NCBI GenBank assembly: GCA_945938055.1
Contig: CAMEUH010000027.1
Location: 1-16,673, forward strand
Direction: 5' to 3'
Source of the DNA: an uncultured Eubacteriaceae bacterium
GTDB lineage: Bacteria > Bacillota > Clostridia > Lachnospirales > Lachnospiraceae
Length of the DNA stretch: 16,673 bases
Below are positions 7,309 to 14,609 of the stretch, in pieces. The position numbers and the translations under genes were made by a program. The stretch's first letter is position 1, and every line of letters begins with the position of its first letter. The notes beneath the pieces were generated by a model. It was not told the DNA's origin. It ran no database searches and saw only the letters and a list, made by a program, of their open reading frames with translations.

Positions 7309-7740
7309 TTAAAACATTTTCCTGATGTACTGTATCATTCCCGGTCCCAGATTTTCCGTAGGCCGTGCCATAAAATCATGCTTTTTATAAAATCCTTCCC
7401 TGCCCTTTGCACACATGAGACAAAGCATCATTTCCGTTCCTTCCTCTGTAATGCTCTCCACAAACTCAATCAGCCTGCCAAGAACCTGACTGCCAATTCC
7501 GTGTCCCTGTGCTGACGGAAGAATCACCAGATCCTGTACATAACAAACTACTGCACCATCTCCAACAATCCGTCCCATTCCCACCGGCTCTCCGTTTTCA
7601 TATGCCACCACATTAAAAAGGCAGTTTTTTAACGCCATCTGCGCCTGTTTCTTCGATAGCATCTTCCATCCTACCTGTTTTCTTAAGTACATGTAGGTTT
7701 CCATGTCTAACTGATTTTCCTTTAACTCAATCATGTTCAT
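7309..7740 (-). CDS. GNAT-family N-acetyltransferase
   Basis: Acetyl-CoA-dependent acetyltransferase of unknown substrate, 143 residues, one GNAT domain. The acetyl-CoA pyrophosphate loop QGHGIG (78-83) follows the beta-4 strand YVQDLVILPS. The C-terminal KGREGFYKKHDFMARPTENLGPGM is the usual end of the YitI/ElaA-like single-domain group, with a Phe-Tyr in the acceptor region. Two in-frame ATGs lie close together (7740 and 7734). A weak GGTGG at 7741-7745 is better spaced for the second, so the real start may be 7734. First gene of a GNAT-aroC-tgt run, with its own promoter upstream at 7789-7817. It is unlikely to be linked to chorismate synthesis by function. Confidence 0.9.
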   Translation of the reverse strand: MNMIELKENQLDMETYMYLRKQVGWKMLSKKQAQMALKNCLFNVVAYENGEPVGMGRIVGDGAVVCYVQDLVILPSAQGHGIGSQVLGRLIEFVESITEEGTEMMLCLMCAKGREGFYKKHDFMARPTENLGPGMIQYIRKMF

Positions 7741-7788
7741 CCACCGTCATTCAGATATTTAGCATTCCAATAATACAATTCGAAATAT

Positions 7789-7817
7789 ATTATACCTCAA
7801 AAAGAATATTATTTCCA
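7789..7817 (-). promoter_or_regulatory. Predicted promoter for GNAT-aroC-tgt
   Basis: On the minus strand, a perfect -10 TATAAT (7794-7789) with -35 TGGAAA (7817-7812, 4/6) at 17-base spacing. The -35 hexamer is the reverse complement of the -35 proposed for the divergent pectinesterase promoter, so the two promoters would share it. Confidence 0.55.
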
Positions 7818-7840
7818 CCGTAATTATTTCGTGATATAAT
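7812..7840 (+). promoter_or_regulatory. Predicted promoter for the pectinesterase gene
   Basis: -35 TTTCCA (7812-7817, 4/6 to consensus) and a perfect -10 TATAAT (7835-7840), 17-base spacing, 33 bases upstream of the start codon. The very AT-rich 7741-7860 region holds back-to-back promoters for the two divergent genes and no other gene. Confidence 0.6.
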
Positions 7841-7873
7841 ATATTACATCATAAGCAGTAGGAGGATTGATTC

Positions 7874-8830
7874 ATGATTGTTGTTGCTACTGACGGAAGC
7901 GGTTCCTTTTGTTCCATACAGGATGCCGTCAATTCCATTGAAGTACTTCCTGAAACAATTTTTGTTAAAAAAGGAATTTACCATGAACGGTTAGAGATTC
8001 AGAGTCCATTTCTCACCATTGAAGGCGAAGACCCACAAAATACCATTCTCGAATATGACTATTATGCTGAAATGCTGATGAATGAACAAGAAAAACGTGG
8101 TACTTTCCGCTCATATACCATGCTGGTTCATACCGACCATTTTACATGCAAAAACATGACCATTGCCAACACCGCCGGATTTGGCAGCAAAGTCGGACAG
8201 GCAATCTCTGTTTATGCAGAAGGAGATAAGATTTCTTTCCAAAACTGCAGAATCCTCGGTCATCAGGATACTCTTTTTACCGGTCCCCTTCCGGAAAAGG
8301 AATTAAAACCGGGTGGCTTTAAAGGACCAACAGAACATGCCCCACGTAAAATCGGACGCCAGCTCTACCAGGACTGCTACATCGAGGGAGAGGTCGATTT
8401 CATTTTTGGAAGCAGCACCGCATATTTTGAAAACTGTGAACTCCATTCCCTGGACCGTGGAACGGATATAAACGGCTTTGTAACTGCCGCATCTTCTTAT
8501 CCCGGACAACATTATGGCTATGTTTTCCATGACTGCCGTTTTACCAGCAACTGTCCGGATCACACCGTTTATCTTGGACGTCCATGGCGCAATCATGCCA
8601 AAACCGTCTTAATAAACTGCTATCTTGGACCTCACATTAAACCAGAAGGCTTTCACGACTGGGACAAACCAGAAGCACACCAGACCATTGATTATGCAGA
8701 ATACAATTGCAGTGGCCCGGGATACCAGCCAGACAAGCGTGCTTCTTTCGTCCGCCAACTGACTACAGAAGAAGCCCCAGACTATACCTTTGAAAAAGTC
8801 TGGGCTACAACTCCTTTGGAGTGCAGATAA
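7874..8830 (+). CDS. Pectinesterase (CE8 family), no signal peptide
   Basis: Carbohydrate esterase family 8, a right-handed parallel beta helix that removes methyl esters from galacturonate residues. It has 318 residues, about the length of one catalytic domain. Catalytic and signature residues in order: GQA (108-110), Q131-D132 in GHQDTLF (acid/base), D175 in EGEVDFIFG (nucleophile), and R236/W238 in YLGRPW (substrate binding). The protein begins directly with the first beta-helix turn (MIVVATDGSGSFCSIQDAV) with no hydrophobic leader. It is therefore probably cytosolic and acts on imported oligosaccharides rather than on pectin polymer. A strong GGAGG at 7861-7865 is 8 bases from the ATG. 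It converges with the PL26-like gene. Confidence 0.95.
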   Translation: MIVVATDGSGSFCSIQDAVNSIEVLPETIFVKKGIYHERLEIQSPFLTIEGEDPQNTILEYDYYAEMLMNEQEKRGTFRSYTMLVHTDHFTCKNMTIANTAGFGSKVGQAISVYAEGDKISFQNCRILGHQDTLFTGPLPEKELKPGGFKGPTEHAPRKIGRQLYQDCYIEGEVDFIFGSSTAYFENCELHSLDRGTDINGFVTAASSYPGQHYGYVFHDCRFTSNCPDHTVYLGRPWRNHAKTVLINCYLGPHIKPEGFHDWDKPEAHQTIDYAEYNCSGPGYQPDKRASFVRQLTTEEAPDYTFEKVWATTPLECR

Positions 8831-8837
8831 AACATCT

Positions 8838-8959
8838 TTTTGCCGGATTTTGCATTGCATTGTTTACGGCAGGATATGAAAAAGGGAATTCAATGGAGCG
8901 CAGACCAGTCTGCATCCCATTGAATCCCCTTTTCCATATCCCATATGTATCCGGCAAAA
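8838..8959. terminator. Large bidirectional hairpin between converging pectin genes
   Basis: The core is a 25-bp stem: 8872-8896 pairs with 8917-8941. It has two A/C mismatches in the plus-strand RNA that become G-U pairs in the minus-strand RNA. The stem contains GAAAAAGGG opposite CCCCTTTT, the A-tract/T-tract layout of a two-way intrinsic terminator. A short GCAGA/TCTGC hairpin sits at its tip. Outside it, TTTTGCCGGAT (8838-8848) and ATCCGGCAAAA (8949-8959) form another perfect 11-bp pairing, so the whole 122-base block can fold as one long structure. It fills the gap between the two stop codons (8830 and 8964). Confidence 0.8.
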
Positions 8960-8963
8960 CTAT

Positions 8964-11318
8964 CTACAACATCTGATTATCCGCCATCGCCTTATAATAT
9001 ACTGACAACGGAATAAAGCACTGCCCAAAATTCTTCGTTCCTGCAGAACCGCTAATTACCGTGTCCTCCACAATCCGCTTTGCACCGCCCACACCTGGTG
9101 CCGGTTCCTGAATATTCTTCCAGAAAGTTCTTCTTCCATATTCCAGATACTTTGTATCACCGGTAAGTTCATAGCCTATTGTCATTGCCTCAAGAAGCAG
9201 TGTATTACCGCCATTGCGCATAAGACTCGGAAGTTCCTTATAATAGAACAGTCCGTTATCCATCAGACAGTTTTCCACAAGATCATCAATGGCATTTAGC
9301 ATCATTTCCTTTACTTCTTCTTCCGGAAATACACGGTAATAACGCATCAGACTTCCTACTGCAACCGAAATCATGAATCCAACCCGGATAACGGTATTAT
9401 CCGTGTATGGAGCAAGCCATTCTCCATATTCTCTCGTCCATTCCCTGAAATGTCCAACAATCCATTTACATTTCTTCGTCCACTTCTCATCCCATGTTTC
9501 CACATAAAGTGCCACCAGTGTACGAAGTGCCCATCCTGTTTCTCTGGCATTACTTTCACCACTCTTCTGGTACATCGGCGTTTCTAAAAGACGCAGGACA
9601 TTTTCACCAATTCCCAGTGCCGTCTGAAGTGCTCTTTCATTTCCGGTAAAATGATAACAGTCAAGCAGGCCTTCCACCCATTCATGACTGCACACCATCA
9701 GACCTTCCCCGCAGTGTCCCATGGTATGTTCCCACTGGCCGCCAATCCTTAAAGGATCACTACTGTAATGGCACACATCCACATCCATCCAGTGACTTGC
9801 TGCAACCGTGGCATAATCATAGAATCGTCTCGTTCCGGTTTTCGCATACATCAGATACATGGCATGTGGATAATCATACTCATTATTCGTCCACACCAGT
9901 CTTCCTTTTCCGCGTCCCTGTGCGGTATAGCCTGGGTCCGGTGCGTCTCCCCAGTTCATCATTCCATAGCATCTTGCATGACCGTCTGCTTTTCCAATCA
10001 ATGAAATTTCCACGTCATAATTCAGCTGTTTTCTATCCACAAAAATATCCGGCATGACACCTGCCTCTTTAAAGCATTCCGGAGCAATATGCGGTCGATC
10101 CGGCATTTGATAAATCAGACTCCGGTTATCAATCTCAGCAAGCGGTGTCTTCTGATCATGAAAATGTAATAAAAACCTCTGTTCCCTTGACATTCCGGAT
10201 GCCATTTCAACACGGTCGACATCCTTTGGAACAAGCATCACATAAATGCCGCTTTCATTTGCCATGACTGCTTTCGTATAATTCTGCTGGGCTTGAAATA
10301 CAGTTGCACACACACCGCCTTGTTCATCTGTCACATCCGTAAAAAATGTTCCATACAGTACCTCTGCAAAATGCTCATTTGCCTCACTGACCAAAAGTGC
10401 AGAATTAACTGTTTCCGATACACAGCATCCATTCTTTCCAATGGTAAATGCCGTCTTGTAATTCGACCTTCCCACACAGGTTCTGATTCCTTCTGTTCCA
10501 ATCCGCTCCTGAATCATTGAAAGTTCTTTTGTTCCATTTGTGCAGAAAACCGGTCCAAAATTATCCGAATTATCCGTTGGTGCGTCCCCACATCCCGTAG
10601 AATCTGCCTTTCCATCCGCCACATTCTGCATAAGCCTCGCATCAAACTGCGCTTGGGCAGACGACTTCACCCCAAAAACAAGCGATTCCACATGGAGCTT
10701 CTCATCCGTGGTGTTAATCAGCCGATAGGAAACTTCAATCCAGCTTTTTTCCGAGTAGGCAGTAATCATGCATTCAAAACGAATATCCCTTTTTCCAATA
10801 CATTTTCCCTGTGCGCATAGAATGACGCAAAGAGGTCCTTCCTCCAAAATATCCCATTTGTCAAATTCTACGCCATACTCTGCTCCATCTGCGGTGAGCA
10901 CAGGTCCCACGAACTGCTCTGCAAAATATTCCCTGTTTCCATCCGACAAATATTCCAGAAGATTAGAGGAACCATCCTTGACGGTAAATTTTACCGCACC
11001 GGTATCCACATGCATTTTTCCGGTATCTTTTTTGATTACAATCCCGGAATACATACTCTTTTTCGGGCTATCCAGTTCACATTCCAGTACTGCCTTACTA
11101 TTTGCCGGCAAATCTGCCATAAACCGCACAAACAGATAACGGATGGAACCATCCTGATAACGCGACGTAACTTTTTTCTGAACCGGAAGTACCCGTTCCT
11201 TATCTAGAATCTGTACTTTATCCAAATCCCAAAGGGAACCTTTTTTTACTGGAATCGCAATGCTGCAATGCTCGGCCGGTCTGTCATAGCGATATAATTT
11301 ATCAAATCTGATTTCCAT
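8964..11318 (-). CDS. PcRGLX/PL26-like exo-rhamnogalacturonan lyase family protein
   Basis: Large protein (784 residues) matching, from memory, the exo-rhamnogalacturonan lyase-like architecture typified by Penicillium PcRGLX (PL26). This is an N-terminal RIFT-type beta-barrel domain (about 1-80, MEIRFDKLYRYDRPAEHCSIAIPV), a central beta-sandwich region (about 90-435) and a C-terminal alpha/alpha toroid (about 440-784). Conserved-looking toroid segments are MNWGDAPDPGYTAQGRGKG (from 454), WTNNEYDYPHA (from 476), HWMDVDVCHYSSDPLRIGGQ (509-528) and SHEWVEGLLDCYHFTGN (from about 544). No signal peptide is present, so it would act in the cytosol on imported oligosaccharides. The ATG at 11318 was preferred to a GTG at 11333 because GGAGGG sits 7 bases ahead of it. 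The pectinesterase next door supports a pectin role. Exact activity is unproven. Confidence 0.72.
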   Translation of the reverse strand: MEIRFDKLYRYDRPAEHCSIAIPVKKGSLWDLDKVQILDKERVLPVQKKVTSRYQDGSIRYLFVRFMADLPANSKAVLECELDSPKKSMYSGIVIKKDTGKMHVDTGAVKFTVKDGSSNLLEYLSDGNREYFAEQFVGPVLTADGAEYGVEFDKWDILEEGPLCVILCAQGKCIGKRDIRFECMITAYSEKSWIEVSYRLINTTDEKLHVESLVFGVKSSAQAQFDARLMQNVADGKADSTGCGDAPTDNSDNFGPVFCTNGTKELSMIQERIGTEGIRTCVGRSNYKTAFTIGKNGCCVSETVNSALLVSEANEHFAEVLYGTFFTDVTDEQGGVCATVFQAQQNYTKAVMANESGIYVMLVPKDVDRVEMASGMSREQRFLLHFHDQKTPLAEIDNRSLIYQMPDRPHIAPECFKEAGVMPDIFVDRKQLNYDVEISLIGKADGHARCYGMMNWGDAPDPGYTAQGRGKGRLVWTNNEYDYPHAMYLMYAKTGTRRFYDYATVAASHWMDVDVCHYSSDPLRIGGQWEHTMGHCGEGLMVCSHEWVEGLLDCYHFTGNERALQTALGIGENVLRLLETPMYQKSGESNARETGWALRTLVALYVETWDEKWTKKCKWIVGHFREWTREYGEWLAPYTDNTVIRVGFMISVAVGSLMRYYRVFPEEEVKEMMLNAIDDLVENCLMDNGLFYYKELPSLMRNGGNTLLLEAMTIGYELTGDTKYLEYGRRTFWKNIQEPAPGVGGAKRIVEDTVISGSAGTKNFGQCFIPLSVYYKAMADNQML

Positions 11319-11346
11319 TCCCAATCCCTCCACACCATTTCTATTT

Positions 11347-11420
11347 ATATGGAAATATCATATCTCTATTTTTCTGTAATTTCTACAACATAATTCTCTT
11401 ACTTCCATATAATTACAGAA
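11347..11420. repeat. Crossing inverted repeats upstream of the PL26-like gene
   Basis: Two perfect inverted repeats interleave in the AT-rich gap between the PL26-like start and the FliB-like stop: TATATGGAA (11347-11355) with TTCCATATA (11403-11411), and TTCTGTAATT (11372-11381) with AATTACAGAA (11411-11420). The order left1-left2-right1-right2 means they cannot form a simple nested hairpin. Either they are protein-binding half-sites or they form a pseudoknot. No clear -35/-10 pair is visible here for the PL26-like gene; TATGAT and TATAAA elements are present. Confidence 0.5.
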
Positions 11421-12585
11421 TATTTGTCAAATTATCAATTAAGGATTGTGGCTGGTACATCACATTCTCCCAAATTTCTTCCGAAAGCCGTTCCATGTTT
11501 TCTTCGCAATGCTCAATCTCCTTGGAAAACAGATACATCGCCCGAATCTGTTCCTCCAATCCAAAGCTTCCTTTCTGCCCATCCCAGACTGCAACATTCA
11601 TCTCATGAATTACCACAAGTGCCATTACACACAAAACGGCCCTGGAATAAATGTCTCCATCAAAAATCATCTTCATGAAATACCGGTAAACATAATACAC
11701 CATCAGATGCTCATATACATATTCCTTCTCCCCATAGAACTCCCGAAATTTCTCATGCTTTTCCTGATACACATCTGTCTGGTTCTTTTCTAGCCACTCC
11801 ATGGTCATATGAAATAAATCAAGCCACTTCTGATTGACAATTTCAAGCCCATCCAGAAATTTCATGACACCTTTTACGAACTCTCGTGACAGTTCCATCC
11901 GGCATCCCTTAATCGCATCAAGAGATTTCTTCAGATACCCTCCATCCGAAAATTTTTCTGAAAGTTTCTGAACCTTTTCTGACATTTTCATTTCATCGCT
12001 GTCTTCATCCAGTATATTCTGAAGTCTGGATGCCATCATGATATAAAGTGATGCACGTCCTCCGATGGAAAGTTCCCGATTCTGCAAAATGCCAAACAAC
12101 ACGTCCCTTAAATCCATCAGACTTGTAAACAACACGTCCTTTGTATAATCCGTTCCCTGAATTTCTTCCTCCTTGAACCATTCGCCAAAGCAAATCGGCT
12201 TTGAAGAAGAAAAGACCAGTCTTGACACCTCCGGACAGGATAAGGAAAGTCCCATTTCCCTAAGGTCTCCAAATTCCACACCTACCCGCGGATAATTATC
12301 ACACAGGGAGCAAAGTCCTGCATCTCCCATCTTAATGACCATTTCACATAAATTCTTTTCATTCAGGAATGCACATCTGCCATTTTCATTTAATGCAAAG
12401 AAATGCCCGTCCTCCCGCTCCAGAATATTTTTTCTGATACGTTCTCCAAATTCTCCCTCCATGCTCATGAAACGCTGATAAGATGCTTCATCAATCTCAA
12501 TCATCCATCCCACACAGCAGGTATCCGGGCACCGGCTCCCAGTACAGGAAAATTGGTCAAAATAATGTGGTACTCTGACTTTCAT
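11413..12585 (-). CDS. fliB: FliB-type (flagellin) lysine N-methylase homologue
   Basis: 390 residues. The N-terminal 120 residues carry a dense cysteine pattern: C14, C19, C23, C24 (CTGSRCPDTCC), C71, C80 (RCAFLNEKNLCEM), C92, C95 (LCSLCDNYPR) and C117 (LSCPEV). This is the signature of the FliB family, whose Salmonella member methylates flagellin lysines and is thought to bind an iron-sulfur cluster. The rest is helical and poorly conserved. The gene is 20 bases downstream of the ADP-ribosylglycohydrolase-like gene, so co-transcription is likely; a GAGGGG lies about 10 bases before the ATG. No flagellar gene is in the window, so the target could be another protein. The family call is good; the flagellin role is uncertain and the symbol is used for family only. 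Confidence 0.8.
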   Translation of the reverse strand: MKVRVPHYFDQFSCTGSRCPDTCCVGWMIEIDEASYQRFMSMEGEFGERIRKNILEREDGHFFALNENGRCAFLNEKNLCEMVIKMGDAGLCSLCDNYPRVGVEFGDLREMGLSLSCPEVSRLVFSSSKPICFGEWFKEEEIQGTDYTKDVLFTSLMDLRDVLFGILQNRELSIGGRASLYIMMASRLQNILDEDSDEMKMSEKVQKLSEKFSDGGYLKKSLDAIKGCRMELSREFVKGVMKFLDGLEIVNQKWLDLFHMTMEWLEKNQTDVYQEKHEKFREFYGEKEYVYEHLMVYYVYRYFMKMIFDGDIYSRAVLCVMALVVIHEMNVAVWDGQKGSFGLEEQIRAMYLFSKEIEHCEENMERLSEEIWENVMYQPQSLIDNLTNIL

Positions 12586-12605
12586 TCGTTATTTGCCCCT
12601 CTTCC

Positions 12606-13682
12606 TTATATTTCCCTAAGTTTATAAAACTTGTCAATCCAGTTTAACATCATCTGGCGAAGTTCCAGATGCTGCTGCCAGTCCTCAGGAATTTTCCCGG
12701 CTCCCGCAAGCGCTCCGGAAAGACTTCCGCAAACGAACGCAATGGAACTGCTCTGTCCTTTACAGTTTGCTCCCATGCGCACCGCCTCCTCATAAGATTC
12801 TGCCTTCAGCACGCAGTACACCGCCATTGCCAGAACCTCCTCCGCGCTGTTGCCTTCTCCAATCATTCCTACACACTGTTTCCAGTCATCCTGGCATTCT
12901 GAAAGATGCAGCGCATAATCCAGTACATCATTCACCTCGTCAATATAAGAATACTGTTTTAATTCCAGCAACGCATTTCTTACTGCCACATCCATGTCTT
13001 TTCCATTGAGAATTTCCGCAACAATAAAGGCATATGCCCCTGCTGCCAGATATCCTGTCGGATTTCCATGTGTAATTGCCGCAAGCCTCGCCGCTACTGC
13101 AAATGCTGTTTCCGGCTTATCATGCAGAAAAAGTCCTACCGGTGCCACCCGTGTAAGACAACTTGCATCCTTAAACGAATTGAGTGGAAACTCCATCGTT
13201 CCCATCTGTCTGCTCTCCAATGCCACAAGGCTCTCTTCACTTGGATTTCTGTTACTGTAGAGCTCCTCATATTCCAGAATCGTTTTTACTCCGATGGAGC
13301 TTAATGCCACCGGTTCATGTTCATGCTTATGCATAATATAATCATCCAGCACCAGATTGGTCTGTGTATAATACCATCTTGCATAGGACTGCCACACGCC
13401 GCTTGCCTCATAAGACCCAATTCCACGGCTGTTAAAACGGATATATGCCCACATCATTCCATCCATGGTAAATAAGGTCATCTGTGTGTCATCCGATATG
13501 AGTGTTTTTCCTGTTTCCTCATCCACATAAGGCTCTGTAATGCCATTCTCAGAAAAACTATTCTCTATTTCAAAGTCCGAAAGTCCCTCCACTGCAAATC
13601 CCATGCTGTCTCCAACGGCACCTCCGATAACACATCCAATGTATCGCTCCTTTGCATCCATTTCTCCCGGATTTTTTCTCAT
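12606..13682 (-). CDS. ADP-ribosylglycohydrolase-fold protein with degenerate active site
   Basis: 358 residues, all-helical ADP-ribosylglycohydrolase (DraG/ARH) family. The first metal/nucleotide motifs are kept: GGAVGDSMG (20-28), SDDTQM (63-68) and THGNP (204-208). The later ones are not. Where relatives have about NNSKGCGGVMRVAP, this protein has NSFKDASCLTRVAP (from 168). Where relatives have GDSDS/GDTDT it has GQSSS (309-313), replacing both metal-binding aspartates. It may therefore bind ADP-ribose or a relative without hydrolysing it, or use different chemistry. Start: the ATG at 13682 is preceded by GAGGTGAGG and lies about 36 bases from the predicted transcription start. An in-frame ATG at 13700 would have its AAGGAGAG 14 bases away. 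Both are possible. Confidence 0.85.
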   Translation of the reverse strand: MRKNPGEMDAKERYIGCVIGGAVGDSMGFAVEGLSDFEIENSFSENGITEPYVDEETGKTLISDDTQMTLFTMDGMMWAYIRFNSRGIGSYEASGVWQSYARWYYTQTNLVLDDYIMHKHEHEPVALSSIGVKTILEYEELYSNRNPSEESLVALESRQMGTMEFPLNSFKDASCLTRVAPVGLFLHDKPETAFAVAARLAAITHGNPTGYLAAGAYAFIVAEILNGKDMDVAVRNALLELKQYSYIDEVNDVLDYALHLSECQDDWKQCVGMIGEGNSAEEVLAMAVYCVLKAESYEEAVRMGANCKGQSSSIAFVCGSLSGALAGAGKIPEDWQQHLELRQMMLNWIDKFYKLREI

Positions 13683-13724
13683 GTCCCTCACCTCACTCAT
13701 TTTTCGACAAATTCTCTCCTTCTT

Positions 13725-13753
13725 ATTGTGAGGATTTTCCCGGAAGATGTCAA
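13725..13753 (-). promoter_or_regulatory. Predicted sigma-A-type promoter for the ARH-like/FliB-like pair
   Basis: On the minus strand, a perfect -35 TTGACA (13753-13748), a 17-base spacer and -10 CACAAT (13730-13725, 4/6). It lies between the DUF4392 stop and the ADP-ribosylglycohydrolase-like start, and would separate this pair from the 5-oxoproline operon upstream. I see no terminator between the two groups, so read-through is also likely. Confidence 0.6.
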
Positions 13754-13773
13754 GTAAAATGAAAGGATTCTTC

Positions 13774-14595
13774 TTATGAGATTTTCTCCCTTAACGCTTC
13801 TACAATTTCTTTTTCTACTGTCATGTCAAATCCGTCCACACTAACGACATGCTCTTTTGTCACACCATCAACGCTTCCCTGTTCCACTGTTTTTCTAATA
13901 TACTCTTCCACTTCTTCAAAGGTCACAAATACATCTTCCCCTGTCAGCTTCTGAAGCCATGCCGTAATCCCGTATGCTCCCCAGTTTGACACGGTTGCAA
14001 TGACTAGATAATCCACTAGGACACGGCACGGAACCAGCTGCAGCTTTTCTGTAATAATCTCTGCCACATTTCCCATGCCTATCTCGTTTCCGCCATCGCC
14101 AACGCCAACGGAAGGAATGGTTCCTCTTGTCATTTCAAAAAACAAATCGGTTGGTGCTGTATGCTCTTTGATACTGACACCGCGCATGTTTGCATAATCA
14201 TCCTGAATATTTTTACCACACCGCTCAATGGAAATCATTCCGACCGGCTGATACTTCATTAAAACATTCCGGCAGAATTCCTCATTGGATGCCATCCGCA
14301 TGTATACTACCTGAAAATCCTTCATTTCAAAAAATCCACGACAGTATTCATCCGTGAGAATGACAGGGGTATACCCTAGCTTTTTTAATGCCTGTGCCAG
14401 CACAACCGTTCCTGCCGGTCCATCGGTTTCTGCATACCCTGCCACATAAAATCCTGTTGTCAGAAAAATATTGCCCTTTTTCCATGACAGAATTTCTTCA
14501 GCTGCCATCCTGCAGTATTCTTCCTGCATGTATTCTCTTAAAAGATTCATTCCCCGCTTAGAATGTCTTAATACAATCTCTTCAATCGTTTCCAT
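13774..14595 (-). CDS. DUF4392 protein, D-glutamate cyclase C-terminal-domain homologue
   Basis: 273 residues forming a single DUF4392 domain. Visible features are TTGFYVAGYAETDGPAGTVVLAQAL (46-70), IERCGKNIQDDYANMRG (123-139) and the glycine-rich signature GVGDGGNEIGMGNV (164-177), a likely phosphate- or carboxylate-binding loop. In animals this domain is the C-terminal half of DGLUCY, the mitochondrial D-glutamate cyclase that turns D-glutamate into 5-oxo-D-proline. The other half (DUF1445) is encoded two genes upstream. The start has GGAGGAGAAA directly ahead and lies 14 bases after pxpA, so it is the last gene of the pxp operon. Enzymatic activity of the separate bacterial halves is inferred, not established here. 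Confidence 0.88.
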   Translation of the reverse strand: METIEEIVLRHSKRGMNLLREYMQEEYCRMAAEEILSWKKGNIFLTTGFYVAGYAETDGPAGTVVLAQALKKLGYTPVILTDEYCRGFFEMKDFQVVYMRMASNEEFCRNVLMKYQPVGMISIERCGKNIQDDYANMRGVSIKEHTAPTDLFFEMTRGTIPSVGVGDGGNEIGMGNVAEIITEKLQLVPCRVLVDYLVIATVSNWGAYGITAWLQKLTGEDVFVTFEEVEEYIRKTVEQGSVDGVTKEHVVSVDGFDMTVEKEIVEALREKIS

Positions 14596-14609
14596 TTTCT
14601 CCTCCAGCC

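Noticed and set aside
11316..11333. GTG at 11333 as start of the PL26-like protein
   Set aside because: The GGAGGG ribosome binding site lies between this GTG and the ATG at 11318, so the ATG fits better.
11372..11420. TTCTGTAATT/AATTACAGAA as a terminator for the FliB-like gene
   Set aside because: Very AT-rich stem with a roughly 29-base loop and no U tract following on the minus strand.
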